From positions 124,001-188,000 of the forward strand of contig JACKPO010000001.1 in NCBI GenBank assembly GCA_024233515.1: 64,000 nt of DNA, given 5' to 3'. The translations under genes were made by a program, and so were the position numbers. The DNA comes from Chlamydiales bacterium. GTDB lineage: Bacteria > Chlamydiota > Chlamydiia > Chlamydiales > Simkaniaceae. Positions 19,533-27,273 of the stretch are shown in pieces (within the stretch, counting starts at the first letter, position 1; each line of letters begins with the position of its first letter). Below the pieces are notes generated by a model. That model was not told the origin of the DNA. It saw only the letters and a program-made list of their open reading frames with translations, and ran no database searches.

Positions 19533-20777
19533 TTACTCTATCCATGTTACCTTGTGGTACTTGGTCAAGTCAATTTGATTTTCTTTCTTGGCAACATAAA
19601 CTGCTGCCACAGCATCTCCTAAAATGTTTACAACGGTTGCGATCATGTCTCTTAGACGGTCAATTCCAGCGACGAGACCAATCCCCTCCAAGGGAAGACC
19701 CATGGCACTCAAGACAATGGAGAGCATGACAAGTCCACTTCCTGGAATCCCCGCTGTTCCAATCGCAGAAACAAGGGTTGTAAACATCAAAATAATAATT
19801 GAGGTAAATCCAACCTCAATTCCGTAAGCTTGTGCGATAAAAATCGCGAGAACGGCCTGTCCAATCGCCGTTCCATTCATGTTGATCGTCGATCCGAGGG
19901 AAAGGACAAACCCTGAAATGTCTGAGGAAAGCCCTAAATGATCCCGCGCGCACTCCAGTGAAACAGGAAGGGTCGCAGAGCTACTACTGGTGGTGAAGGC
20001 AACAACAATCGCATCTTTCATCCCTTTAAAGAAGGGAGCAATTCCCACCCCTGCCATGTATTTCAAAGCGACGGTAAAGATCACTACAATCTGAATCACT
20101 GCGGCGATAAAAATACACCCAACGGCGGAAAATAGGAGCCAAAATTTCGATCCGATCTCTCCGACAGCCGTTGCCATGAGGGCAAACACCCCATAAGGAG
20201 CAAATTTCATCACCACTCCGGTGAGCTTTGCCATGATCTCACTCAGCGACTCGATATATTTCAGAACAATCTTCCCTTTCTCGCCTGTTAAGTTAATCGC
20301 AATGGCGAAGAAGACACCGAAGACAATGATCTGTAAAATATTCCCCTCTGAAAACGACGCAAAGGGATTGGATGGGACAATCGAGAATAAGAAATCGATG
20401 AGGCTCTGCCCACTTCCACTCCCATGTCCAGGAGGGATCGGCCGGTTCATCCCCAGCCCAGGATTGATTAAGAAGACGATGACGAGTCCAATTCCAATCG
20501 CAATGAGCGTTGTCACCACATAAAATATAATTGTCGTTAGTCCAATCCGCCCCATCTTTTTCGGGTCGCTGATGTGGCACATTCCCACCACCAAAGAAGA
20601 AAAGACGATCAGCCCAACAAGCATCTTCAAAAGATCGATAAAAGCTTTTCCAACGAGCGTTAGAAACTCTGTACATGTCCTCCCAAGCGCCGACTGCATC
20701 TCGACCTGATGGAATAAAATCAGCCCCGTAATAATCCCTAAAACGAGCCCCACTAATATCTTTAACCAAGGTTTCAT
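19533..20777 (-). CDS. Glutamate/dicarboxylate:cation symporter (SDF family), copy 2
   Basis: A 414-residue paralogue of the protein at 16017-17273. The serine-rich loop TTSSSSATLPVSLECA, LSLGSTINMNGTAIGQA and GIPGSGLVMLSIVLSAMG are nearly the same, and even the C-terminal tails match (VTWIE against VTWLE). The paralogues differ mainly in the N-terminal helices and the loop around residue 115 (GSGSGQS here). Two copies 2.3 kb apart indicate a local duplication, perhaps with different substrate preference. It is preceded by a small stem (GGTGCTC with GAGCGCC) in the untranslated leader. Confidence 0.9.
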   Translation of the reverse strand: MKPWLKILVGLVLGIITGLILFHQVEMQSALGRTCTEFLTLVGKAFIDLLKMLVGLIVFSSLVVGMCHISDPKKMGRIGLTTIIFYVVTTLIAIGIGLVIVFLINPGLGMNRPIPPGHGSGSGQSLIDFLFSIVPSNPFASFSEGNILQIIVFGVFFAIAINLTGEKGKIVLKYIESLSEIMAKLTGVVMKFAPYGVFALMATAVGEIGSKFWLLFSAVGCIFIAAVIQIVVIFTVALKYMAGVGIAPFFKGMKDAIVVAFTTSSSSATLPVSLECARDHLGLSSDISGFVLSLGSTINMNGTAIGQAVLAIFIAQAYGIEVGFTSIIILMFTTLVSAIGTAGIPGSGLVMLSIVLSAMGLPLEGIGLVAGIDRLRDMIATVVNILGDAVAAVYVAKKENQIDLTKYHKVTWIE

Positions 20778-20921
20778 TCTTTAACTGCCTTTTCGATTCC
20801 TAAATTTTCTGAAGGGAAAAGGTGCTCTAACGAGCGCCTTGGGGGTGAAGAACTGACTGCATTTCGTTTGTCCTCCCATAGAGGATTGATTCATTTGAAG
20901 CGAGATTAACATACTCAAGAA

Positions 20922-20954
20922 AAAAAATCTAGAGCACGCAGAGCCGCGTGCTCT
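20922..20954 (-). terminator. Rho-independent terminator of the coiled-coil gene
   Basis: A perfect 9-bp stem (AGAGCACGC at 20931-20939 with GCGTGCTCT at 20946-20954) is followed on the reverse strand by eight T. It lies 20 bases after the stop at 20974. Confidence 0.88.
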
Positions 20955-20973
20955 AAAAGAGATCACAAAATCC

Positions 20974-23208
20974 TTACCGATTCGTCTTAGGCTTTGGGTA
21001 CAGAAGGCTTCCAGCCGTTAACCATCCATCGTAAGCAAAGCGAGAGATGCTCCAAAGCATGGCAAGAGAGTTCCAGAATAACCGGTAGAAGGAACCGACG
21101 ATCCCTTTTTCCCACTCGAGCTTTGCTTTTTCTGTTGCAAATCCTTGCGTTAACACTTCAAGAAGACGGACTCTTTCCGCGTGGGAGCGCACTACCTGCT
21201 GAGCTCGTGCAGTTCGATCAGCATCATACCCATCCACACCTTCCCTCGGAAGTCTTTCAACCTGCGCTTGAGCAGCTGCTAAAAGGTCCCGCTGATGGGC
21301 AAGAACTGCCTCTCCTTCCGTGGTCTTCTCTCCAGTATAACCCTCTAAAAATCGAGTCCACTCTGTCAAAAAGTCAAGTCTCGAAGTAGTGACTCCTGTT
21401 CGTTGAGCATCATATCCCTCCTGGCCATCTTTTGGAAGAGCCTCCAACTCTCTTCGCGCCGCCTCTCTTTCTGCTTGCCTAGCGACCAACGCTTCAGCAA
21501 ACGGTCTTGGTGTTGCAAATTCCACAAGTGACAGCCACATAATAAACATCTCATTTTTGAAGGCTTCAAAGGCTGCTACAACACTTTGTTCGTCCCCAGA
21601 AGAGCCAATTTGCTTGTAGATCTCCTTGCTGCGATCAGCCCACACTTTAAGCTTCTCTATCTCCGTCACTAAGTTCCTTCTTTTTTCATCGATATCCTCC
21701 CCCTGAACACCAGCTGCCTCCACTGCATTACGGAGAAGATTATCATACTCTTCCTTCAACCCGACAATCTCATGCAATAATTTATTAATTCCTTGATAAC
21801 CACACCGTTTAAGGTCGTAATTTTCCTTAAGCTTTGCTTGGATATCAACAATAGCCTGAACAGCCCTGAAGATATAGGTAGAGTGCTCATGAACAGTAAC
21901 ATCTTCCGGCAAGAAACTACTGAGGCTTTTGATAATGAATGCTTCATTAGTTGTACTCTCTACTTTAATCTCTTTAGCTTTTTTCTGGAGCCCAACTAAC
22001 CATGTCCATTGCCCCTCCAAGTCTACCTGTTTTGCTCTCAACGAATCAAGCTGAGCTTTGTTTTCCTCTGATTTTTCACCTAAGGCGGTAATAGCCTCTC
22101 CCGTTTCTTTAAGCTGTTGTTGTACTTGCTTTAGCCGCTCGTCAATTGGCGCAAAGAAAACTTGCTCCAGAACTTCTTTCGCTGCTTCTTCTAGTTCGGC
22201 TTTTTGAACTTGTGCTTCGAGCTTTGCTGCTGCTTCGCTCATCTCTTTTGCTTTTGCGCCCACTGCCTCGTCAATTCTTTCGAGCTGAGTGTTGATCAGC
22301 CCTAACTCATACGCCTCAATCGAACCTTTCTCAGGTGTACCCAGTTCTTTCTGGCGGTCTCTCATCTGCTGAGGAGTCATTCCCGCGACTTTTGCGTTCA
22401 CGGCAAGCTTCGCTTCAAGATCCGCGACTTTAGCGATCTCTGCTTGAAGCTTCTTTTCTGCAGTTTCTGCTTTCCCAGTCAAGTCAGTCACTTCTTGTTG
22501 ACGCGCTTCTCTCAACTGTTTTTCTTGTGCTTTCAGCGCTTCTTGATGCTCCACTCTTGCCGCATCAAGCTGCTCGCTAACTCGCTTCAGCTCCGCTCCA
22601 TGCGCATCATTATCTTCCCTAAGTTTTGCAGCAGCAAGTAGTTTTTCTAATTCCCCAATACGCTCTGTGAGTTTTTGCTCTATTGCTTCTAACCTGTCAA
22701 GTTTAGGCGTTGCTTCATCCAGCTGCTTTTTAAGCGTGTCGATTTGTATCTGATGCTCCTCTTGCATCTTAGCGAGCTGTCCTTCTTTTTCTTGTATTTG
22801 AGCTTGGAGTGGATTTTCCTCTTCGACAGGCGCTGCGTCTGTTGACACAGTAGGAAGCTGAGCTCTTACCTTTTCGAGTTCTTCTCGCAGAACACCCTCC
22901 TTTTCAGCAGAGCTTTCTTTGAGCGCAGCAAGCTCTTGCTCAACTTGGCCTTTTTGCTCTCTAAGTTGATTTAAACCCTCTTGAAGCTTAGTGATACGCT
23001 CAGCTTGGTCTGCATCAGGAGCCCCTTCCTGAACCTTTCGCAGTTCACCGTTTAGATATTGAATGTGACTTTCAATAGCTCCGACTGCCGCTTGAATACC
23101 CTGTTCGGTGTCACTAGAAAGGCTCTTAGATGTTGCTCTTCTAAGCATCTCTATATTGTTATTGTAGTCTTCTTGTTCTAATTTTTTGGCTTGGATAGGG
23201 GTTGCCAT
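20974..23208 (-). CDS. Large coiled-coil protein, unknown, possible effector
   Basis: A 744-residue protein with an ideal ribosome binding site (AAGGAGAATCTTATG). Residues ~50-400 are dense in E, K, Q, A and L with heptad spacing, giving long coiled coils. Residues ~420-690 are helical, with two similar segments (EALPKDGQEGYDAQRTGV and ERLPREGVDGYDADRTAR) that form an internal repeat of about 60 residues. The last ~50 residues are aromatic and moderately hydrophobic (RLFWNSLAMLWSISRFAY). No signal peptide. Such proteins are frequent among chlamydial secreted or structural proteins, but no secretion motif can be shown. It is monocistronic, with its own terminator. Confidence 0.75.
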   Translation of the reverse strand: MATPIQAKKLEQEDYNNNIEMLRRATSKSLSSDTEQGIQAAVGAIESHIQYLNGELRKVQEGAPDADQAERITKLQEGLNQLREQKGQVEQELAALKESSAEKEGVLREELEKVRAQLPTVSTDAAPVEEENPLQAQIQEKEGQLAKMQEEHQIQIDTLKKQLDEATPKLDRLEAIEQKLTERIGELEKLLAAAKLREDNDAHGAELKRVSEQLDAARVEHQEALKAQEKQLREARQQEVTDLTGKAETAEKKLQAEIAKVADLEAKLAVNAKVAGMTPQQMRDRQKELGTPEKGSIEAYELGLINTQLERIDEAVGAKAKEMSEAAAKLEAQVQKAELEEAAKEVLEQVFFAPIDERLKQVQQQLKETGEAITALGEKSEENKAQLDSLRAKQVDLEGQWTWLVGLQKKAKEIKVESTTNEAFIIKSLSSFLPEDVTVHEHSTYIFRAVQAIVDIQAKLKENYDLKRCGYQGINKLLHEIVGLKEEYDNLLRNAVEAAGVQGEDIDEKRRNLVTEIEKLKVWADRSKEIYKQIGSSGDEQSVVAAFEAFKNEMFIMWLSLVEFATPRPFAEALVARQAEREAARRELEALPKDGQEGYDAQRTGVTTSRLDFLTEWTRFLEGYTGEKTTEGEAVLAHQRDLLAAAQAQVERLPREGVDGYDADRTARAQQVVRSHAERVRLLEVLTQGFATEKAKLEWEKGIVGSFYRLFWNSLAMLWSISRFAYDGWLTAGSLLYPKPKTNR

Positions 23209-23320
23209 AAGATTCTCCTTAAAGGGTAAATTTTTTTATAAATTGGAAACAGTTTAGATGGAGTGGGCGTTTCGAAACAAGGAAAAAGTGAACAAAGGAT
23301 CATAGTGTAAACTTTTTATT

Positions 23321-23407
23321 TTAAAGCGAATGGGGCTTTGAAGCGAGGGTAAGGGACTCTTGCATTGTGGGATGGGTCAGGATGAGCTTGGAATGATGGA
23401 GGGCAAG
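23321..23407 (-). pseudogene. Remnant of the original 3' end of the rluA-type gene
   Basis: On the reverse strand this segment reads ALHHSKLILTHPTMQESL then TLASKPHSL and a stop. It parallels the C-terminus of the pseudouridine synthase at 25080-25730 (ALHHSKLILTHPITQESL). Bases 23348-23407 align with 25116-25175 with eight mismatches in 60. It is most simply the displaced tail of that gene, cut off by the 1.7-kb insertion carrying the AlbA_2 gene. From 23209 to 23320 I see nothing else. Confidence 0.72.
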
Positions 23408-23482
23408 AACCTATCCTGAATCAAACAAATCCTTTAATTCAGGATAGGTTCAAAAGAGTCATACACATTTTTAGACACTGAA

Positions 23483-23650
23483 AAACGCGAATTCGGGATT
23501 AGACCTCCATGATAACACTCATCTTTTTGCAATCTTTTTAGGAAAGACTGCTTGAAGATAGCTCTGCGGCTATCTACTTCGCAGATTTTTCTAAAAATCT
23601 CCTCAAAAATCTAAGCGTTCTCATAGGGACCTAATCCCGAATTCGCGTTT
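23483..23650. mobile_element. MITE-like element with 20-bp terminal inverted repeats
   Basis: AAACGCGAATTCGGGATTAG (23483-23502) is perfectly reverse-complemented at 23631-23650, and the similarity continues more weakly inward. The 168-base interior has no ORF. One end of the same element recurs at 55801-55850, so it is a dispersed family. It lies inside the insertion that carries the AlbA_2 gene. Confidence 0.72.
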
Positions 23651-23674
23651 AAAATCAATTACTTAAAATTCCCA

Positions 23675-23754
23675 GTGGCATTTATTGACTTAATTGGTGC
23701 AATTGATCTATAATTTGGTTTGATTGGTGCAATTAAAGTTAGCGTGGTGCATTT
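23675..23754 (+). promoter_or_regulatory. Promoter with iterated operator for the AlbA_2 gene
   Basis: TTGACT (23685-23690) and TATAAT (23709-23714) are separated by 18 bases, a near-consensus promoter. A TTGGTGCAATT repeat lies between the boxes (23694-23704), again at 23724-23734 and in variant form at 23744-23754 ending at the start codon. A shorter copy is at 23675-23684. Spacings of 30 and 20 bases place the sites at whole or near-whole helical turns. This suggests autorepression by the encoded DNA-binding protein. Confidence 0.68.
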
Positions 23755-25104
23755 ATGGGAAATAGTGAGATTTTTGAGGAAAGAGAATCAAAAACTTTAG
23801 AAGTTAAATCAGCTTTGCCGAAGTTCGATACCCTGATTAAAACCTGCATTGCCTTTGCAAACGGAATTGGCGGAACGATTGTGATTGGCGTTGAAGATGA
23901 AACAAGAACAATTATCGGGGTGAATGAAGCGATTAGAAAAAGGGTCTTTGACGAATTCCCTAATAGTTTATTTGATTCCACAAGCCCTCCCCTCTTAGCA
24001 CAGATCTATGAAAGAGCTTTTACAAACGAATCTGTGATCATGATCCATATTCCACCAAGTCAAAAGAAACCTTGCTTTCAAAAGAACGAGGGAATCCCGA
24101 AAGGGGTTTATCTTAGAGTTGGATCAAGCACAAGACGAGCCTCGGAAGAGTATATTGAGGACTTAATGAGAGAATCTAAGCGGATGTTTTATGATGAAGA
24201 GACGGTGCACCAACCCATCAAGGTTCTTTCAAATGACCTTTTGAAAAGCTACCTCCCTTCTACGGTGTCAAAAAGACGTCTCATGGCAGAGAAGATTATC
24301 GCTCAATCTCACGCAAATTCTGAAACCTATTTCCCAACAATTACTGGAATACTTCATTTTTGTGAAACTCCTGATGCATATCTTCCTGAAGCCAAGATCA
24401 TATGCTCTCAATTCAAAGGAACTTCGGGAAGGGACATCATTCAAACGCAAGAGATAGATGGACCTCTTCTAGAACAAGCCGAAGTGTGTTTGAGGATTGT
24501 TGAATCTTGGATTTCAAGACATTTTAAACTGCAGGGGATCAAGCTTGTGGGACAATCAACTTTGCCTGGAGGAGCTTTAAGAGAGGCGATCATCAATGCG
24601 CTCATTCATCGGAAATACTTTATTCCTGGAGCGGTTAAGGTGGCTCTGTATGATAACCGACTCGAGATCTTTAGCCCGGGGAGTTTTCCTGGCCTCGTTG
24701 ATATTAACAATCTAGGAGATGGAACAACCTTTCTGCGAAATCCCAATATTGCAAGAATCGCAAGAAAACTGGGGATGATCGAAAAGATGGGATCTGGAAT
24801 CAAACTCATCTTAGACAGTTTCAGAAAAGCCAACCTTCGCAGGCCTGAGTTTCACGAGGAAGGAGATTTTGTGAAGGTTGTTTTCTACTTTGAAAAGGTC
24901 AAAGATCCTAAACATAGCGACAATGAAGCTTTAATTAAATTAGCTCAAGAGCGTGGCGAACTTACCATCGCGGCTGTTATGCGCTACTTGAACATCTCTC
25001 GTAACACAGCAACAAGACGCCTAGGAGAACTCGTTAATCAAGGGATTTTAACAAGACAAGGAAGAGGGCCCTCTGTCCGCTATCTCCTTGTAGAGAATTG
25101 CTGA
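23755..25104 (+). CDS. AlbA_2/Schlafen-type putative transcriptional regulator (COG2865-like)
   Basis: A 449-residue protein. Residues ~8-130 form the AlbA_2 domain (ESKTLEVKSALP, IAFANGIGGTIVIGVEDE, GVYLRVGSSTRRAS). The middle resembles the GHKL ATPase-like module of this family (ALREAIINALIHRKYF, then NPNIARIARKLGMIEKMGSGI). The C-terminus is a winged helix (RYLNISRNTATRRLGELVNQGIL). Such proteins are annotated as RecG-like or DNA-binding regulators, and some act in defence. ATG 23755 has no clear ribosome binding site. It sits in an insertion in the 3' part of the rluA-type gene and its end overlaps the new end of that gene by 25 bases. Confidence 0.82.
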   Translation: MGNSEIFEERESKTLEVKSALPKFDTLIKTCIAFANGIGGTIVIGVEDETRTIIGVNEAIRKRVFDEFPNSLFDSTSPPLLAQIYERAFTNESVIMIHIPPSQKKPCFQKNEGIPKGVYLRVGSSTRRASEEYIEDLMRESKRMFYDEETVHQPIKVLSNDLLKSYLPSTVSKRRLMAEKIIAQSHANSETYFPTITGILHFCETPDAYLPEAKIICSQFKGTSGRDIIQTQEIDGPLLEQAEVCLRIVESWISRHFKLQGIKLVGQSTLPGGALREAIINALIHRKYFIPGAVKVALYDNRLEIFSPGSFPGLVDINNLGDGTTFLRNPNIARIARKLGMIEKMGSGIKLILDSFRKANLRRPEFHEEGDFVKVVFYFEKVKDPKHSDNEALIKLAQERGELTIAAVMRYLNISRNTATRRLGELVNQGILTRQGRGPSVRYLLVENC

Positions 25105-25730
25105 GAGCTCTTAATGGTGAGAGACTCCTGTGTTATGGGATGGGTCAGGATGAGCTTGGAGTGATGTAGGGCAAGGCGACTTGCATTTTGCGACGCGCCA
25201 TATTTCGTGTCGCCAAGAAGAGGATGACCGATATGGGCAAACTGGGCGCGGATTTGATGGTAACGTCCGGTGTGGAGGGTGATTTCAACAAGGGTAGAGT
25301 GGGCAAGTGTTTTTTTCACTGTGTAGGAGAGGATCGCTTCTTTACCGGATGGGGAAACATGGGCACGGTGAGAGCCATGGGTGAGGTGGTGGCGGAGCTC
25401 TCCTGATGTTTGTTTAAGGTGCCCTTCAACTTTGGCGGTATAGATTTTAGTCAGGGTACGTTCTCGCATTTGGACATTGAGACGGGAAAGAGCTTTGCTG
25501 GTCCGGGCAAACAAAACAATCCCACTGACAGGTTTATCGAGGCGATGGATGGGATGAAGAAAGACGTTTCCTTTTTTTTGATACTTTTTCTTGAGATAGG
25601 TTTTTGCCCTTTCTTCAAGGGAGTCAGTGGAAGCTTCGGTGGGTTGGGTCAGAAGCCCTGCAGGTTTACAGACGGCAAGAAGATGGTTATCCTCGAAGAG
25701 GATCTCAAGAGCGTTGGCGGAGGACTTCAT
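25080..25730 (-). CDS. RluA-family 23S/tRNA pseudouridine synthase
   Basis: The catalytic motif HRLDKPVSG (about residue 65 from ATG 25730) with its essential aspartate is present. CKPAGLLTQP at the N-terminus and HTGRYHQIRAQFAHIGHPLLGDTKYG in the C-terminal half are the other RluA landmarks. No S4 domain. ATG 25730 overlaps the end of the upstream methyltransferase by 26 bases; an earlier ATG at 25760 is possible. The last residues after QESL (TIKSSQQFSTRR) are encoded by incoming DNA of the AlbA_2 insertion, replacing the original tail now stranded at 23321-23407. The catalytic core is untouched. Confidence 0.85.
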   Translation of the reverse strand: MKSSANALEILFEDNHLLAVCKPAGLLTQPTEASTDSLEERAKTYLKKKYQKKGNVFLHPIHRLDKPVSGIVLFARTSKALSRLNVQMRERTLTKIYTAKVEGHLKQTSGELRHHLTHGSHRAHVSPSGKEAILSYTVKKTLAHSTLVEITLHTGRYHQIRAQFAHIGHPLLGDTKYGASQNASRLALHHSKLILTHPITQESLTIKSSQQFSTRR

Positions 25731-26499
25731 AAAGGAGGAGGGTGGTAGCGGCGGCAACATTTAGAGAGTCAGCCACACCGCACATGGGGATGCTCACTTG
25801 GAGCTGGGCTGCTTCCATCCATTTTTTTGAGAGACCAAGTTGTTCGGTTCCCATGGCAATGGCAACGGGACCGGTTAGGTCAACGTGCGTGAAGGTGGCT
25901 TTGGCGTCAGGGCTGGTTGCGACGATGGTGATGTTATTTTCTTTGAGCCACTGAATCGCAGCGCTGCTTGAAACTTCTAAAACGGGGACGGTAAAAAGGG
26001 TTCCCACACTTGCGCGAACAACATTGGGGTTAAATACATCGGTGCACCGATCACAGACAATAAGGGCATCAACCCCTGCTGCATCAGAGGATCGGAGGAT
26101 CGATCCAAGGTTGCCAGGTTTTTCAATCGCTTCGGCAATCAGGAAGAAAGGAGGACGCTTTTGATTGAGGGGAAGATCTGCCAAGCCCAAGTGGCGTTGC
26201 TTTGCAATGGCAAGGAGTCCATCGGGACGATCCCGGTAGGAGATCTTTTCAAAGACCTCTTTCGTGACCTCAATCCCTTCCACATTTTTTTCGATAATCG
26301 AACGGATCAACGCTTGCTCATTGGTTCCTAGAAAATGGTCTGGAGAATAAAAGAGAGTCTCAAAGGTGACTCCCCCTTTTACGGCGCGGGTCAGCTCGCG
26401 GTATCCTTCGATCAAAAAGGTTTCCGTCTTATCTCGCTCCCGCTTTTCGCGGAGCCGAACGACTTGCTTCACTTTAGGATTCTGCAAACTTGTAATCAT
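25705..26499 (-). CDS. SpoU-family RNA 2'-O-methyltransferase
   Basis: A 264-residue rRNA/tRNA ribose methyltransferase of the SPOUT class. The N-terminal substrate-binding domain (SLQNPKVKQVVRLREKRERD, FLIEGYRELTRA) is followed by the knotted domain with motif 1 EKPGNLGSILRSSDAAGVDA, motif 2 AIAMGTEQLGLSKKW and motif 3 SIPMCGVADSLNVAAATT. It corresponds by position to chlamydial CT403 (from memory). Its first ~44 bases are repeated at 27229-27272, because a toxin-antitoxin module was inserted right at its start codon. The start now overlaps the antitoxin stop as ATGA, so its expression may depend on the module's promoter. Confidence 0.88.
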   Translation of the reverse strand: MITSLQNPKVKQVVRLREKRERDKTETFLIEGYRELTRAVKGGVTFETLFYSPDHFLGTNEQALIRSIIEKNVEGIEVTKEVFEKISYRDRPDGLLAIAKQRHLGLADLPLNQKRPPFFLIAEAIEKPGNLGSILRSSDAAGVDALIVCDRCTDVFNPNVVRASVGTLFTVPVLEVSSSAAIQWLKENNITIVATSPDAKATFTHVDLTGPVAIAMGTEQLGLSKKWMEAAQLQVSIPMCGVADSLNVAAATTLLLYEVLRQRS

Positions 26500-26810
26500 C
26501 CGGCCCGTTCATAGTTAATCGGTTTAATACTGAGCTCTAGCCCAAAAACATCAAGGGCATCTACCAAGGTATTAATTCCAGGATTTCCACTATTAGAAAA
26601 AGAGCGATAAAGCCCTTCACGATTCCGTTCAATTTCTTCAGCAAGCTTTGCCATTCCCCCGTTGGCTTTAATCACATCGCGAAGAGCCATGAGAAAGACT
26701 GCTGGATCTTCGTCCTTGAGACATTCATTTAAATAAGCTGCTGCTTCTTTTGGATTACGAAGCTCTTCATAAAGATAGTCTTCTTTATATCGAATCGATC
26801 GTCGTCCCAT
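26496..26810 (-). CDS. HigA-like antitoxin (COG3636-type)
   Basis: A 104-residue DNA-binding antitoxin. The C-terminal half is a helix-turn-helix (LAEEIERNREGLYRSFSNSGNPGINTLVDALDVFG), and the N-terminal half has the family's LRNPKEAAAYLNECLKDEDPAVFLMALRDV. It lies 11 bases after the toxin stop, the toxin-first order of higBA-type pairs. It should neutralise the toxin and repress the operon through the palindrome at 27164-27181. Its stop overlaps the start of the SpoU gene. Confidence 0.85.
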   Translation of the reverse strand: MGRRSIRYKEDYLYEELRNPKEAAAYLNECLKDEDPAVFLMALRDVIKANGGMAKLAEEIERNREGLYRSFSNSGNPGINTLVDALDVFGLELSIKPINYERAG

Positions 26811-26821
26811 ATCTTTTCACC

Positions 26822-27151
26822 TCAATTGTTTTCTGAATAATCAGACCAGTATTGTTTTGCTTTTTCAATATCTTTCGCTTGATTATTTTTCTTTCCTGCA
26901 GTTAGTAAAACCACAACAATTTTCCCTTTCTTCCCATAATAAACCCGATAACCAGGCCCTTCATGAATCCTCAACTCATAAAGTCCTTTTACCCCTTTAA
27001 TTAGCTTAACATCACCAAAATTTCCCAGCTCCAGGCGAGTCAATCTCTTCCGAACAATCGCTCTTGTTACAGAGGTTAACGTTGTCATCCACTTTGTAAA
27101 GGGTTCTTTTCCGGAAGAGGTCGAATAAATTTCTATTTCCATCCTAAACAT
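26822..27151 (-). CDS. HigB/RelE-superfamily toxin (COG3657-type)
   Basis: A ~109-residue toxin of the RelE/ParE fold, probably a ribosome-dependent mRNA endonuclease. Family features are EPFTKWMTTL near the N-terminus, RLELGNFGDVKLIKGVKGLYELRI, GPGYRVYYGKKGKIVVVLL and the basic end GGKKNNQAKDIEKAKQYW-like segment. I take ATG 27151; GTG 27154 and ATG 27142 are possible. It is the first gene of the toxin-antitoxin operon, downstream of a near-consensus promoter. Confidence 0.85.
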   Translation of the reverse strand: MFRMEIEIYSTSSGKEPFTKWMTTLTSVTRAIVRKRLTRLELGNFGDVKLIKGVKGLYELRIHEGPGYRVYYGKKGKIVVVLLTAGKKNNQAKDIEKAKQYWSDYSENN

Positions 27152-27163
27152 CACAAATCTGAA

Positions 27164-27209
27164 TGTAGTTTATAAGCTACATTTTATCTAGGTCGATAAT
27201 TTTGGTCAA
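27164..27209 (-). promoter_or_regulatory. Promoter and palindromic operator of the toxin-antitoxin operon
   Basis: On the reverse strand TTGACC (27209-27204) and TAAAAT (27186-27181) are spaced by 17 bases. Directly after the -10 box comes the palindrome TGTAG-N8-CTACA (27164-27181), well placed for repression by the antitoxin. Confidence 0.68.
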
Positions 27210-27228
27210 GCAAGGTCGCGTTCGTAGA

Positions 27229-27272
27229 AGCCGAACGACTTGCTTCACTTTAGGATTCTGCAAACTTGTAAT
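27229..27272 (-). repeat. 44-bp duplicate of the 5' end of the SpoU gene
   Basis: These 44 bases are identical to 26453-26496, which encode residues 2-15 or so of the SpoU methyltransferase. They lie on the far side of the toxin-antitoxin module, so the module is bracketed by a perfect direct repeat of host coding sequence. The copy has lost the ATG (AAC ATT ACA AGT reads before it) and is non-functional. Confidence 0.85.
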
Positions 27273-27273
27273 G

